39,419 nt of DNA from Lenisia limosa. Lineage: Eukaryota > Breviatea. Below, in pieces: positions 29,729-39,419 of the stretch; the first letter of the stretch is position 1, and every line of letters starts with the position of its first letter. Location: assembly GCA_001655205.1 (NCBI GenBank), contig LPNZ01008434.1:1-39419 (forward strand), written 5' to 3'. The notes under the pieces were generated by a model. That model was not told the DNA's origin, searched no databases, and saw only the letters and a list, made by a program, of their open reading frames with translations. A program made the translations under genes and the position numbers.

Positions 29729-32700
29729 TTATTGAACAACAAAATCAACAATTATTGGAACAAATCTTCCATATCCTACGAAGTGAAACACAATCCTCAT
29801 GCCTACTTGAACAACCCTCAGGGAAAGTGATAGTTCGTGGAGTCTCTTTCGAGCTTTGTCTGCTGAAAACAAAACGGGGCATGTCAGGTTCTGTGCAAAT
29901 GTGAAGGAATAGAGAAACAGTACCTGACACATGTTTCCTGGTAAACTTGGGCAACTAAAATGTTCGCATTTTCCATAGAGAGGAGGAGGGGCACTTGAGT
30001 AGACTTCTTTTACGTTTTTTTGAAAAGCGAATAGTTTCACCATATTTGCTGTGTCTTCATCTGTTCCAATTTTTTGGGCCAATTTCACGGCATCCTGACA
30101 CGTTAGCCCGTAATGTATAAGGGCAATTCAAAACATCATTACCATCTAGTAGATAAATTATATATCGACACCGGCGCACCCCTCCCCCCCGCCTTAACAT
30201 TTATTGCCAGTAAAACTCACTTCAACAGCTGTAGGAAGACTTGGGTGGTTTGTCTGCTGAGGCTGGGTAGCTCTTCCTAAAAGTTCTTAATTGATAAATA
30301 ATATGAAAGACGCCAACCATAATAGGGTTTGGAGGGTTGGTCCAAGTTAAAACTAGAGACATTGTTCCACAAGTTCAGACATGTCCGACAGGCATCAGCC
30401 AAGCTCAGGGCTTCTTCCTGGCACTGCTCGAATAAGTCATGAATGAAGCATAAATAAAAGAAAGCCAAAATATGATATCCCACTTCCAAGAGTGTGAACA
30501 AGATCCTTCTTGCTGACTGACTAGGTTTTGCCAGACAAACACCACAGATGTTCTCGATCTTTGCTTCGTGGGGGTGAGCAGTTGCATGTGCGTGTGTATT
30601 CGAACGGGTAATATCCAAGCCACAAACAACACACCCGGCCTAAAGGTGTGAACGCATCATTGACCTACCTTAAGCCAAGATTCACCCAAGCTTTGTACTT
30701 GAGGTCTGCCAACTGTCCTTCCACCATCAAGCTGCAGAGGCCTGACCAGTCAAATAACGCCAAGATTAATCCAGAAAGAACATTGCCATACCCCTTTTGG
30801 TTTGGAGCGGTATGAGATTTGTTAACTTGCTTAGAAGTGTTCTTGCCTAAAACGTCACAAAAAATTCTTGAATAACATGGGTAACCAACGTTGAAGAGAT
30901 CCTTTCAAAGACGCGTCATCCGCTTGGGACACGTCATTAATACTGCCAAGATGGATTCGAGCTAAAGGGTCAAATGTCAAATCATTCCATACGGGGAATT
31001 AACTGAGGCCATTTTCTGATGTCCACACCAGCAAGCATCATTAGTCTGAGCGGTCACATGTAAGGAAGATTGACAAACCGGTCCAAGGTGGGGATGATTT
31101 GTTTGTTAATGTAATAATGTGCATTCAAACGATAGCGTCTGCAAAATGAGAATAAAGGCTTCTCACCCTGGTGGAGCGGAGAGGAACTGCATGGGATGAA
31201 TGACGCAGTCTGCTAAACGGGCCTGTGGGGGGCCTGCTACCACAACATATGGAACACGCTCACAGAAATTGGGTGCCCACGCCTTAAAGATTAGACAAGC
31301 AGCATCCTACCTTGGGCTTCACTTCGGTTCCAAAAAAACCGGGAAAATATCGATAGTTTACAAGGATTTATCGAGAAATTCAGTCTTTTTTCGAACCAAA
31401 GTGAAGCCAATCCTACCGGGTCGCTTTGCATCTTATTCGCCGCAACTATCACACCAGGCGGAGGTAAATTGCGGGGACTGGAGGTTGAGCACGTGGTAGT
31501 CTTACCTGTAGGTCCCAAGCTTGACTTCCTTGGCAAAGATCCCGTCTTCAATGCTCCAAGATTCTGAGGATACCCGCTGGATTTGAGTTTGAACGTAGTG
31601 TTGAACCTGGAGGGCGGTGAATCGAAGGAAATTTTTGAAACAAACAGCCCAAAATCAACTCTGTTGGCTGACAACACGAGGGTTGATAACAAAACAAACA
31701 AAGCCCAGGCTAGTCGCTTCTGCAGCACCGCATCCCATCACTTTTATAAGGTTGAAATGACGCTTGAGAGCCCAACATATGTATCTTCAGAACCAATTAC
31801 CTGAGAAACATCATTGGTGGTGAAGAGGATGTCAATTGCCTTCTTCATTACCTTTCGCACTAAAGGACAGCCGTCACGGCGCACAGTCTGAGTTTATGAA
31901 AACAGAACTTCCCTTCAATTCCCTTCCCCTCCTCAATCCCCCCCCCCCCAACCNNNNNNNNNNNNNNNNNNNNNNNNNNNNNNNNNNNNNNNNNNNNNNN
32001 NNNNNNNNNNNNTCGAAGGCGTATCCAACGTATCGCTTCTACAAAATGATGGCATCTTCATCAATACCTTTGTAATCATCAAGCATGGCTGGAACACTTT
32101 TTCAAATTGAAGCTTGACTTTTGGGGGATTCTAACCATAAGATAAGAACTCGAACATACTCGTTTCGAGATTTGTGTCTCCATTTGCTGAGCAATTTCAA
32201 AAGCCTGATTTCGCGACTTCCCTGGCAGCTGAACAAAAACTGAATCCGTGTCCCCATAAACAACCTATGAAGCGTAAGAGGAAGACGGCACAGCCCACTT
32301 TCGCATTCCAGTCCGGGTGGTTGTTAATGAATCGAATAGAGTCTTCCAACGTCTCCCTCCCGCACTGAACAATGCTGTCAGCCAAGTCCTACGTTGTCAA
32401 AAGGACAATTCCTTGACGAGATAACAAGTGAAAGGAACCGGTCCGGGAAGTGGAACACTATAATCAGTATTCAGAGCGTCCGGAAACCCTTCATACGACA
32501 CAAGGCATTCGCCCGCTGAAGCCAGCTGCGGTGTAGCCGTACGTCGTGTTGGCCAGGAGTTTTAAGGAACCCTGTCTGTTGTCCAGGCGGCGACGGAGCG
32601 ATTCAGCTGCATCGTCACCATCAACAGAAGCAAACATATTCCTTTGTTCTTCATGGCAGTTTTAACCATCACTCGGGTCCGTAGGAGCTCAGCGACAAGG

Positions 32701-35700
32701 CGAGGAAGTACACCAGCCTTGACACCACGATTAACAAACATTTGTCCGTTACGAGTCGCTACAAGAGTCAACAGAACAGCCTGCTAACTGTGTATCCTTC
32801 CTTTCGCCGCTTCGAGAGCTTCTTTAGTGAGAGTGTACACTGAACACCCTAATCTCTTTGAAGACTCCAGATTGGCTGCTCCAAGACACGTGGAATAACT
32901 GGGAATTAGGATTGGCCTACACAAACCATAAGTTATAGGCAATCATCATCGATGGGTAAAGGCTCCTGAAATCGAGGACAACCACAGGATCAGTGTAATA
33001 CTTTGATTTCGGCTCGAGAACCAGAGCAATGGACGCAGCTGCAGGCTGACTCGCCACCTTTGTCGTTAGCATTGACCAAGCTTACCTGCGCTCGGGAGGG
33101 TGAACTCAGAAGATATCCCGCTTGCAGCGCTATCCGGGCCAATAATGACTCAATACGGATCTAGTAATGATGATAGTCAATCTAAATCCAACCTGACTTC
33201 CTCTTGAAATGAGAAGGAAGAATGGCAATCCTGACACTCTGCTGAACTCACTATAATGATAAGATCATTCATAACAATGAAAGATATCTACCTTGTTCGG
33301 TCAAACAGATTAACCTTGTCAACTAGCTTAATACTAAATTCGATACAACGAAATATATACTCAGACACCCATGGGATCCTAAACAAGTCAATGTACCTTC
33401 GACCCTACATTTGCTGTTCCCCCTGGTAGCTTGAAATGAGAAGAGAGGACAACACCCATGGTGGAACCAACGGGAACCTACACAATAAAATGAACTCAAC
33501 CGAGAAGGGAATCCTGAGATTCTAGCTTTATTACTTTGATGACATGCAGGTTGACTATAACCTAAAGCAAAAAGAAGAAAAAATAGTAACCGAGAAACAT
33601 AAAACAAGGATGCATGTGAGTGCTGAGATACTTGCAATAGTCCCTCTTGTAAATAGACTATCAATTAGGGGCCGTTCAAGTATAAGAATTTTACGTAACT
33701 ACGTTAAGTTTTTATAAGTTCGCTTTCGGGTTCCAAAATAATAAAAATTTTACGATTTATAAGTACCTCTAAAAAATAGGCGTAAAAATTTTACGTAAAT
33801 TTAGTATAAAAACGGTACCTTAGACTTCAATACCGTTCATCATCCTCTAAAAGTGTTTCATATCAAGAATGTTTCCCGAATAATTAGGAATGTCAAGAGG
33901 AAGCAAACTTTCCCAGGAGACAAAATCGTGCAATGTATGAATGGAGATTTCACTATTAATGAATGAGTGTAACTAGGCTAATGAGCGGGCAGTGTGGACG
34001 AGGAAAATACAGCAACATGGAGATAAAGACATTTTTCTTTCTTCTTTTTTTGCCAACTATTCTTTTTGCCTTTAATATGAAGATTTTACTTTTAAGGAAG
34101 GTTAAAGATAATATTCCCTGACCCAGATGATTGCATTTTTTTTTTTTTCTAAAAGAAAGAAGAAAAAAAAAAAGAAAAAAAAAANNNNNNNNNNNNNNNN
34201 NNNNNNNNNNNNNNNNNNNNNNNNNNNNNNNNNNNNNNNNNNNNNNNNNNNATACAAAATCCTGAAAACATTTAACTGCCGATGATAGTTCTTCTCGACA
34301 CATGGTGATTAAAGTATTCCTAAAATTATTGTCCAAAAAATTTGTTACACTGAATATTTTCCGAAAAATACATTTTTTTTGTCCTTTCAAATTTTTTGTT
34401 TTTTAGAATACACACCGAATCATGAACAATAAATTTTACTGTTTCAAATTGTAAGAGAGATGGTTATGTGGTAGCCCCTTGTTTACTTACTTCCATATTA
34501 TGGACTTCATTTCATCTGGTTTAACTAGTTAATTCTGGAAAAAAAATTGAAGTAATTATTTGGAGTAGTTAAGGCCCCGGAAGTGGGGAGGGTAGAGAGG
34601 GGTCTTTACCAGATTTATGATAAAGCAGCTGTTGTTGTTAGCCAATGCTTGCAAATTGACATGGGGACGGATTGTTTTATTGTTTTTTTTCTGTTTTCGG
34701 ATAAATATACATTTTCTGTTCTTTCAAAATTTTGGCACTTCCTGAATATTATTTATGGATCATCAAGTGTGATCGTGAAGTCCTCCTGTTTCTGTCGTTT
34801 TCTGTGGGTGGGTGTTTTGTGCAGCTCCCTGTATTTCATTCAATCTGTTTGTTTCTTAAAAATATGATTGTTTTTTTGGTATCCCTATGTATTTATTTGT
34901 TTTATCTTTTGTTGAAAAAATAATGATACCCTTTTTCAAAATCAAGAGGAGAGAGAAAGATATGATTTGATATTATGTGTGAGTATTCTAATGTAACACC
35001 AAAAAAGTACACCACAAACGTTTGGTGGCACACATGAAACAGAAGGGACGGGAGAGAGTAGTTGGTCAGAGCCACCTCGTTGCGCATCATTCGCCATAGG
35101 TTGACAACAATTCGGCCTTGTGGTGTCAGTGGGTTGCGGCTTTCATAGTGTCCATTCCAATCCCGAAAAGAATGGTAATTGCGTGTTGCCCTACCCGGAA
35201 GGTCAATGCCTGACGCTTGGTTTAGACCCCATTCGTCGGGACGGTCACTGAACGCATTGGTTGATGTTGATGTTGTGGGGCCTCCAGGGGGCATTGGTCC
35301 GCGCGCTGTCGGCACTGCTGCGATAGTTTTTGTAAGTTAGGGTCTTCATCAATCCCAGATTCGGCTGAATTTCTATTCTCAGACCAAAGTCAAGTAGGCC
35401 CCGTACCGTGATCGTCGGTTGGAGGGGCGTAAGATTTGAAGCAAAAAGGGTCCGTTGGCGGAGAGAAAAACGGACTAGAGGATCAGAGCAAAGCTGCCCC
35501 TACGTATCGCGGAAGATTGTTCGACTCATCAATTTCCTGAGCGGCAAGCCCAGGGACATGCCTCTATTCAGGATATAACCCAGGCCAGACTGCTGAATTT
35601 CCCATGAAACCACAATGTCGGGATCGACGTCAACAAAGAACCGAGTAAAAGCCAGCAGCATTTCAGCCTCCGAAGTAAAGCTACTCACTTTGTCGCCTGG

Positions 35701-38700
35701 ATGGGATTATCAAACACAAGGCAAACATGAGACTGTCGGAAGGCTACGCTTGAAATGATTGAGAAAAAACACTCTTGTTGAGAACTGATCAGAGTTTGAA
35801 GAGAACAGCGGACCATCCTTCAGCCTGAGAGGTTAAAAATTGGTACTTTTATCTATCGCCATTCTCTACCACATCCCAGTACATTGCAGTTGCATCCACT
35901 CCATGGACAGTGAAAATGGCCAATATCGGGTCAACCTGGTGTGAACTGCTACATCCATTCCGAGCAAACGATACCACTTCAACGTAGAGAGAGCCGAAGA
36001 ATTGCGGCGGCTGAAAGTGAGAATGATATCCTTCGTACCAGTACACTGTGGACTTCACCCGGTAGAGGAACGAGAGATGACACTTTGTACTTCTTTCCTT
36101 GCGGAGTAATCTGAAACATTAGTCAGCTTATTAAAAAAGGGGGGTTTCAACTGGTTTCTGGTGGTGTGTATGAGTATATGATATGTGTATAACAATTCCA
36201 ACAATTTGTGCTTGTTTTCAAAAATTAATAAGATCATGACTAAGTACTAAAAAATTCCTCAAACCTGTGATCTTTGTTTGATTGGAGTCCTCATAGTGGA
36301 CGGTGTTGCAAATGTCTTCACGTCACGAGGCGAGTCTGAGCTGGAAAAGAGTTTTAGCTTCTCTGAAGGGATTGACTGCGGGCTTTTGAAAGTGGGTGAC
36401 ACCTTTTTCAAAGGAGATTTCTTGGCCACTATCAGGTTCTTTTTGGGTGTGGCCAAATCAGGCCGAAGCTGAGTTTGCATGAAGGTTTTGCGAGGTATCA
36501 CCTGGACAGTTAGCCCTGGCAAGCAGTACCTCACCTTTGCCGCGCTCTCAGAAACACGTTTTTCCATTTTCAAGTCGGCCATCACTTGGAACCTCCCGGG
36601 GGGAAGGCGAAGAGGACAGAACCGCCTAAAACATCACACTATGACACCGAATTACCCATTGAATTGCTGCGGAGTTTCAGGGTGGGGGAGTGTCAGACGA
36701 GTCCCAGGTGTCAAAGATTTGGTGTGAGCAGTGAATGGGCCAAGATATCGTCTGGAGTTACTGGTGCCTCTATGTACCCTGAAGTGTCAAAAATCGAGTT
36801 GACCACTGGCACAGACTTAGCAAATCTTGTGAACGGTGGCGGGACTGTGCTTTCAACACTGTAAACTGCAGGAGGAGCCTCCTCACCAATCGCACAAACT
36901 TCTGAGTACTTCGGAGGATTTTTCATAAACTTCAATCGCTATGGGGTTAAAAGAAGCAAATTGGATAAAAACAAATAGTCTCCAACCCACATATAAATAA
37001 CAGTCTTTTTCGATTGTGAACCGATCTGGGTTCAAGGACTGGCTTTCTAACGCATCGCAAGCTTCATGAATCTCCCTTGCTTGAGAGAGCAAAAGGTGGT
37101 CCACAACATCAGGAGAATCAGAGGGGTCTTGGAGAGGAGAGTAATCCCTTGCCAAAGGTGAGCACATGGATAAGTCAGCATCATCTAGCCTGCTTATCTC
37201 GTGTTGACTGCTGGGCTCTAAAGGGATAGGAAGAGCATCAACGTGATAGAGAGGAGGCTGGTATCCTCGCACATCGGGAGAAACAAATACATCCAACTCG
37301 TCATTGGAAAGAGCAAGAGACATATCAGAGTCTGATGTGCTAGTTGGAGTGGGAAGGATGGGGGTCCGGAAAATGACTTCTTCCTCAGTACTCTCACACG
37401 TCAACACAATATGCTCTTCTTTTGGCTGGCTTTGTGGCCGTGTACTTGCTATTGGTGGATTGGGAGTGCAGTAGTGGTTATTGATGACGGCCACGTCAGA
37501 AAACACTGTCAGCAGCCCGGTCATTATCTTGTGCGATCTCAACCGGGTCAAGTCTCGGCAGGACGGCGCTTCAAGGACGGGCAGGCTGCCTCGATCGACG
37601 TCAATGGAGAGGAAGTCGGAAGAGCTGGAGAAGCTCACGGGTTCCTGTGAAATAGGTCTGTCAGGGGAGTCTTCTGCCTGGGTTGTGAAATCAGCTGAAG
37701 ACTGCCAGGTGGAATTGGTCTGCGGGGAGCTGGGAGGAGATTCAACCGAAGCTGGTACCTGGGACAAAGATGACGGGATGGTGAGACTTGGTCCTTTTGG
37801 CTCTTGGCCAAAAAAGAGCTTTCTTGCACTAACAGCCCGTTTCGGGTTATCTGCTCGATTGCGCTTGTGCGACTCACGGAGGCCAACAATCGGAGTTTTG
37901 AAAGAGGACCTTGGTGCAGGGCGTTGGGGAGTGATGTCCTTGGTCAAGCTGGCCCAGTTGTTGCGAATGGTTTTTGGAAGGACTTCGACAGTCGGCGGCT
38001 CTTTGATTGCCACGTCAACAGACAGGCTGGTAACAATGTCAGGAATTTGGCTCGGAGGCTTTGTTAGCGAGGGGTCGGCAAAACAAACGGTTTTTTTCAT
38101 TGGTGTCTCTCGATTAGGTTCAGAGGGCTTTGCATGCTTCGAAGGAGACTGATGAATTCCTTCAGGTGAAGAGGGTTCACCCTAGTCATGGGTGAGAAAA
38201 GGGGACAGCTTACCATTGGAATATCAACAGAGGGCCTCAGCGCGGTTTTTGTGATAAGGAAATCGGCCTAATTATTAGCTTAATAGCAACAAAGCCTACT
38301 TGCGAAGCCATAATGTCAGTACATTCAGCAAGGTTTTCATCATCAGACGAGGAGCCCTCCGAGTCCAATTCTTGAAGCTCATCCAGGTGATCATTAGCAG
38401 CGGGTGGCGATGCAGTCATAACCAAGGGGTTTGGTATGGGAATGGGCAGCAGTGGAGACTTATCAACTCTGAGAGACCTCTGGGAAGGTCCAGCTGGAGA
38501 GGCTTGTGGAGAGTCCGTGTGTTTCAAAAGAAGAAAAACGTCATCAGCAAGGGATTGGCTGACACTTGGTGACGACTGCCTTCGTGGAGTATCGGCTACA
38601 TCCTTGTCTAGAAACATGAGAATAATACTTAACGTTAATACCATTGGGACTTTCAAAGAATAAGCGCCTTGGCAGTGTTGGTGCTGGGGACTGGTTCTGG

Positions 38701-38962
38701 ATAGCGTCAGTTGGTAGCAGATTGAGCCTACTTGGTTCTCCACCCAGAATGCCATTGCCGCCGCCGCCAAGGGTCGTGGCGGGGTGCACACCGGGGTTCC
38801 GACTTCGGCTTCCAAGGCTGTCACAGTGTTGCGGAAGGAGACTGAATGTCCGGAGGGCGTATTGAAGGCACAAAAATGTGAAGTGGCCCGAGAACCTGGA
38901 GTCATGAGTACAACTTTTGTCACAACAAAACAGTTGCTATTTGTGACATCACCACCCATCAA
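29729..38962 (-). CDS. REV3: DNA polymerase zeta catalytic subunit REV3, 5' end not seen
   Basis: B-family translesion polymerase; with REV7 it extends past DNA lesions in the nucleus. Reading right to left: a long disordered Ser/Pro region (38962 to about 36300, including GEPSRLNLLPTDAIQNQSPA and LPRRLFFESPN), then VDPILAIFTVHGVDA, DPDIVVSWEIQQSGLGYILN and VNLWRMMRNEVALTNY (near 35060). Further on are FSRVSGLPFFLISRGSQ and IRIESLLARIA. Polymerase motif A is VVLDFRSLYPSMMIAYN (about 32945-33000), motif B LKLLANTTYGYTAAG (about 32520-32560) and motif C VVYGDTDSVF (about 32240-32264). KRYVGY, TVRRDGCPL, IEDGIFAKEVKLGTYR, LNAHYYINKQIIPTLDRF and GVDIRKWPQLIPRM follow. The C-terminal domain has CVVC...ICGVC, ACRTC, CEHFSC and CQNLTCPVLF. 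The canonical N-terminal fold is not visible and probably lies beyond the right edge. Confidence 0.88.
31954..32012. other. Assembly gap in REV3 after poly-C
   Basis: 59 N directly after a C homopolymer at about 31939-31949. It interrupts the region between KRYVGY and the TVRRDGCPL exon. The first exon after it on the minus strand appears intact. Confidence 0.95.
33660..35030 (-). other. Long non-coding stretch inside REV3 with gap 34185-34251
   Basis: About 1.4 kb between the MMRNEVALTNY exon and the exons leading to LISRGSQ, far longer than other introns here. AT-rich. At 33680-33810 it has repeated ttttacgtaa and gtaaaaattttacg phrases. It has A/T homopolymers at 34138-34184 flanking a 67-N gap. 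A REV3 exon corresponding to the segment after the conserved HxxHQ region should lie here and was not located. A plus-strand frame at 34583-34867 is not supported as a gene. Confidence 0.5.
34185..34251. other. Assembly gap beside poly-A tract
   Basis: 67 N immediately after an A-rich low-complexity run (about 34151-34184), within the long REV3 intron. Confidence 0.95.
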
Positions 38963-39419
38963 AAAAGGCAGATTATAATATGGAGGTTAAGTAAATATCG
39001 TAGGTAGAAATCAGACCAAAGCATTTTGTCTTCATCAGGTTTGAATAGGTCTTTCTCAAGTTTATTTTGTAAAACAACGCACTTATCCAATTTCTGCATT
39101 CATAGTTTCAGATTTCAATCAAAACACAATATAAAAATCAACTGGAACTGAGTATTGTAATTACAAAAGTTAAACCGTAATAAAATTTGTAATTTATTTT
39201 TAAAAAAAGGGAAACAAACTACATTGGATGATGGCCCAACCCCCATCCCTGATCTTATGGTACACTCATAGCAGATAATACGTACCAAATAATGGGGAAT
39301 ACGGGGACTGCGATAATTTTTCTTGAGTAAGAGGGGGAACGGACCTGGCTACACAGTGAGACTAAATCCAGAGCATACCCAGTTGTGATAGGGGACTAAA
39401 TCCAGAGCATACCCAGTTG
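38963..39419. other. Right-edge region, REV3 upstream intron or 5' flank
   Basis: AT-rich, with an open minus-strand segment at about 39095-38968 (KLDKCVVLQNKLEKDLF, then FYLRYLLNLH) that could be a REV3 exon or chance. Beyond 39100 nothing coding is supported. It ends in a tandem repeat. Confidence 0.35.
39360..39419. repeat. Tandem repeat, 34-bp period, cut by the window edge
   Basis: A 26-bp unit (gactaaatccagagcatacc then cagttg) occurs at 39360-39385 and again exactly at 39394-39419, separated by tgataggg. The second copy ends with the window, so more copies may follow. Confidence 0.85.

Noticed and set aside
30277-30618. Separate zinc-finger or MYND/SET gene between MePCE and REV3
   Set aside because: The CxxC pairs and the CPVLF motif fit the C-terminal domain of polymerase zeta, on the same strand and directly downstream of its thumb exons.
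33323-33664. 113-codon minus-strand frame
   Set aside because: Spans predicted REV3 introns; the REV3-like exons nearby use other frames (NLFDRTR, EFSRVSGLPFF).
34583-34867. 94-codon hydrophobic plus-strand frame
   Set aside because: T-rich DNA inside a REV3 intron produces Phe/Leu/Val codons by composition alone; no domain and no splice context.
37481-38152. 223-codon plus-strand open frame
   Set aside because: It is antisense to the 405-codon REV3 exon (36883-38100). The minus strand reads as the low-complexity region typical of REV3 and joins flanking exons in frame.
38237-38962. 241-codon minus-strand frame taken as a whole
   Set aside because: Only the part from DVADTPRRQSS onward is REV3-like. 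In the upstream part a different frame (GEPSRLNLLPTD) is the coding one, joined by an intron at about 38612-38640.
1-39419. CRISPR arrays, prokaryotic operons, tRNA or rRNA genes, viral genes
   Set aside because: Both strands were scanned by eye for regular spaced repeats, clover-leaf signals and known viral motifs. None was convincing, and all identified genes are spliced eukaryotic ones.

Overview
This window is nuclear DNA of an intron-rich eukaryote, read by eye from one unannotated sequence. Coding segments are cut into many short exons by GT-AG introns, mostly about 25-100 nt and often rich in T before the acceptor. Genes are packed with about 90-700 bp between them. A CFAP36-type ciliary gene points to a lineage that builds cilia or flagella. 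A pyruvate formate-lyase activating enzyme together with a mitochondrial pyruvate carrier subunit points to a fermentation-capable protist or zoosporic organism that keeps a pyruvate-importing mitochondrion. I cannot name the species. Seven N-gaps interrupt the sequence, four of them directly beside C-rich or A-rich low-complexity tracts.

Layout, left to right: an RMT2-like ankyrin plus GAMT-type methyltransferase (minus, runs off the left edge); a PFL-activating radical-SAM enzyme with an unusual N-terminal extension (plus); a V-ATPase G-like subunit (minus); CFAP36 with a UIM-like tail (plus); a Ser-Pro-rich orphan (minus); mitochondrial pyruvate carrier 2 (plus); RPAP1 (minus, about 7 kb); NOP10 (plus); a type I membrane protein with a propeller-like luminal region (minus); a USP36/42-type deubiquitinase ending in an RGG tail (plus); a small coiled-coil orphan (plus); the Bin3/MePCE snRNA capping methyltransferase (plus); and REV3, the catalytic subunit of DNA polymerase zeta (minus, to the right edge).

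From the left edge to 25.4 kb the strands alternate strictly, giving five head-to-head pairs. Four of these share a 5' spacer of only 235-306 bp, so bidirectional promoters are likely. Several genes serve RNA polymerase II or small-RNP biology (RPAP1, NOP10, USP36-like, MePCE), and two sit at the pyruvate node (PFL-activating enzyme, MPC2). Clustering by function is only an inference.

Non-genic items of interest are a 322-bp element with 22-bp terminal inverted repeats inside a MePCE intron, a second long inverted repeat in an RPAP1 intron, a C/D-snoRNA-like box arrangement in the NOP10 intron, and a 34-bp-period tandem repeat at the right edge. No tRNA, rRNA, CRISPR array or viral gene was seen. 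Exon boundaries were placed by GT-AG sites and frame closure only; no transcript evidence was available.
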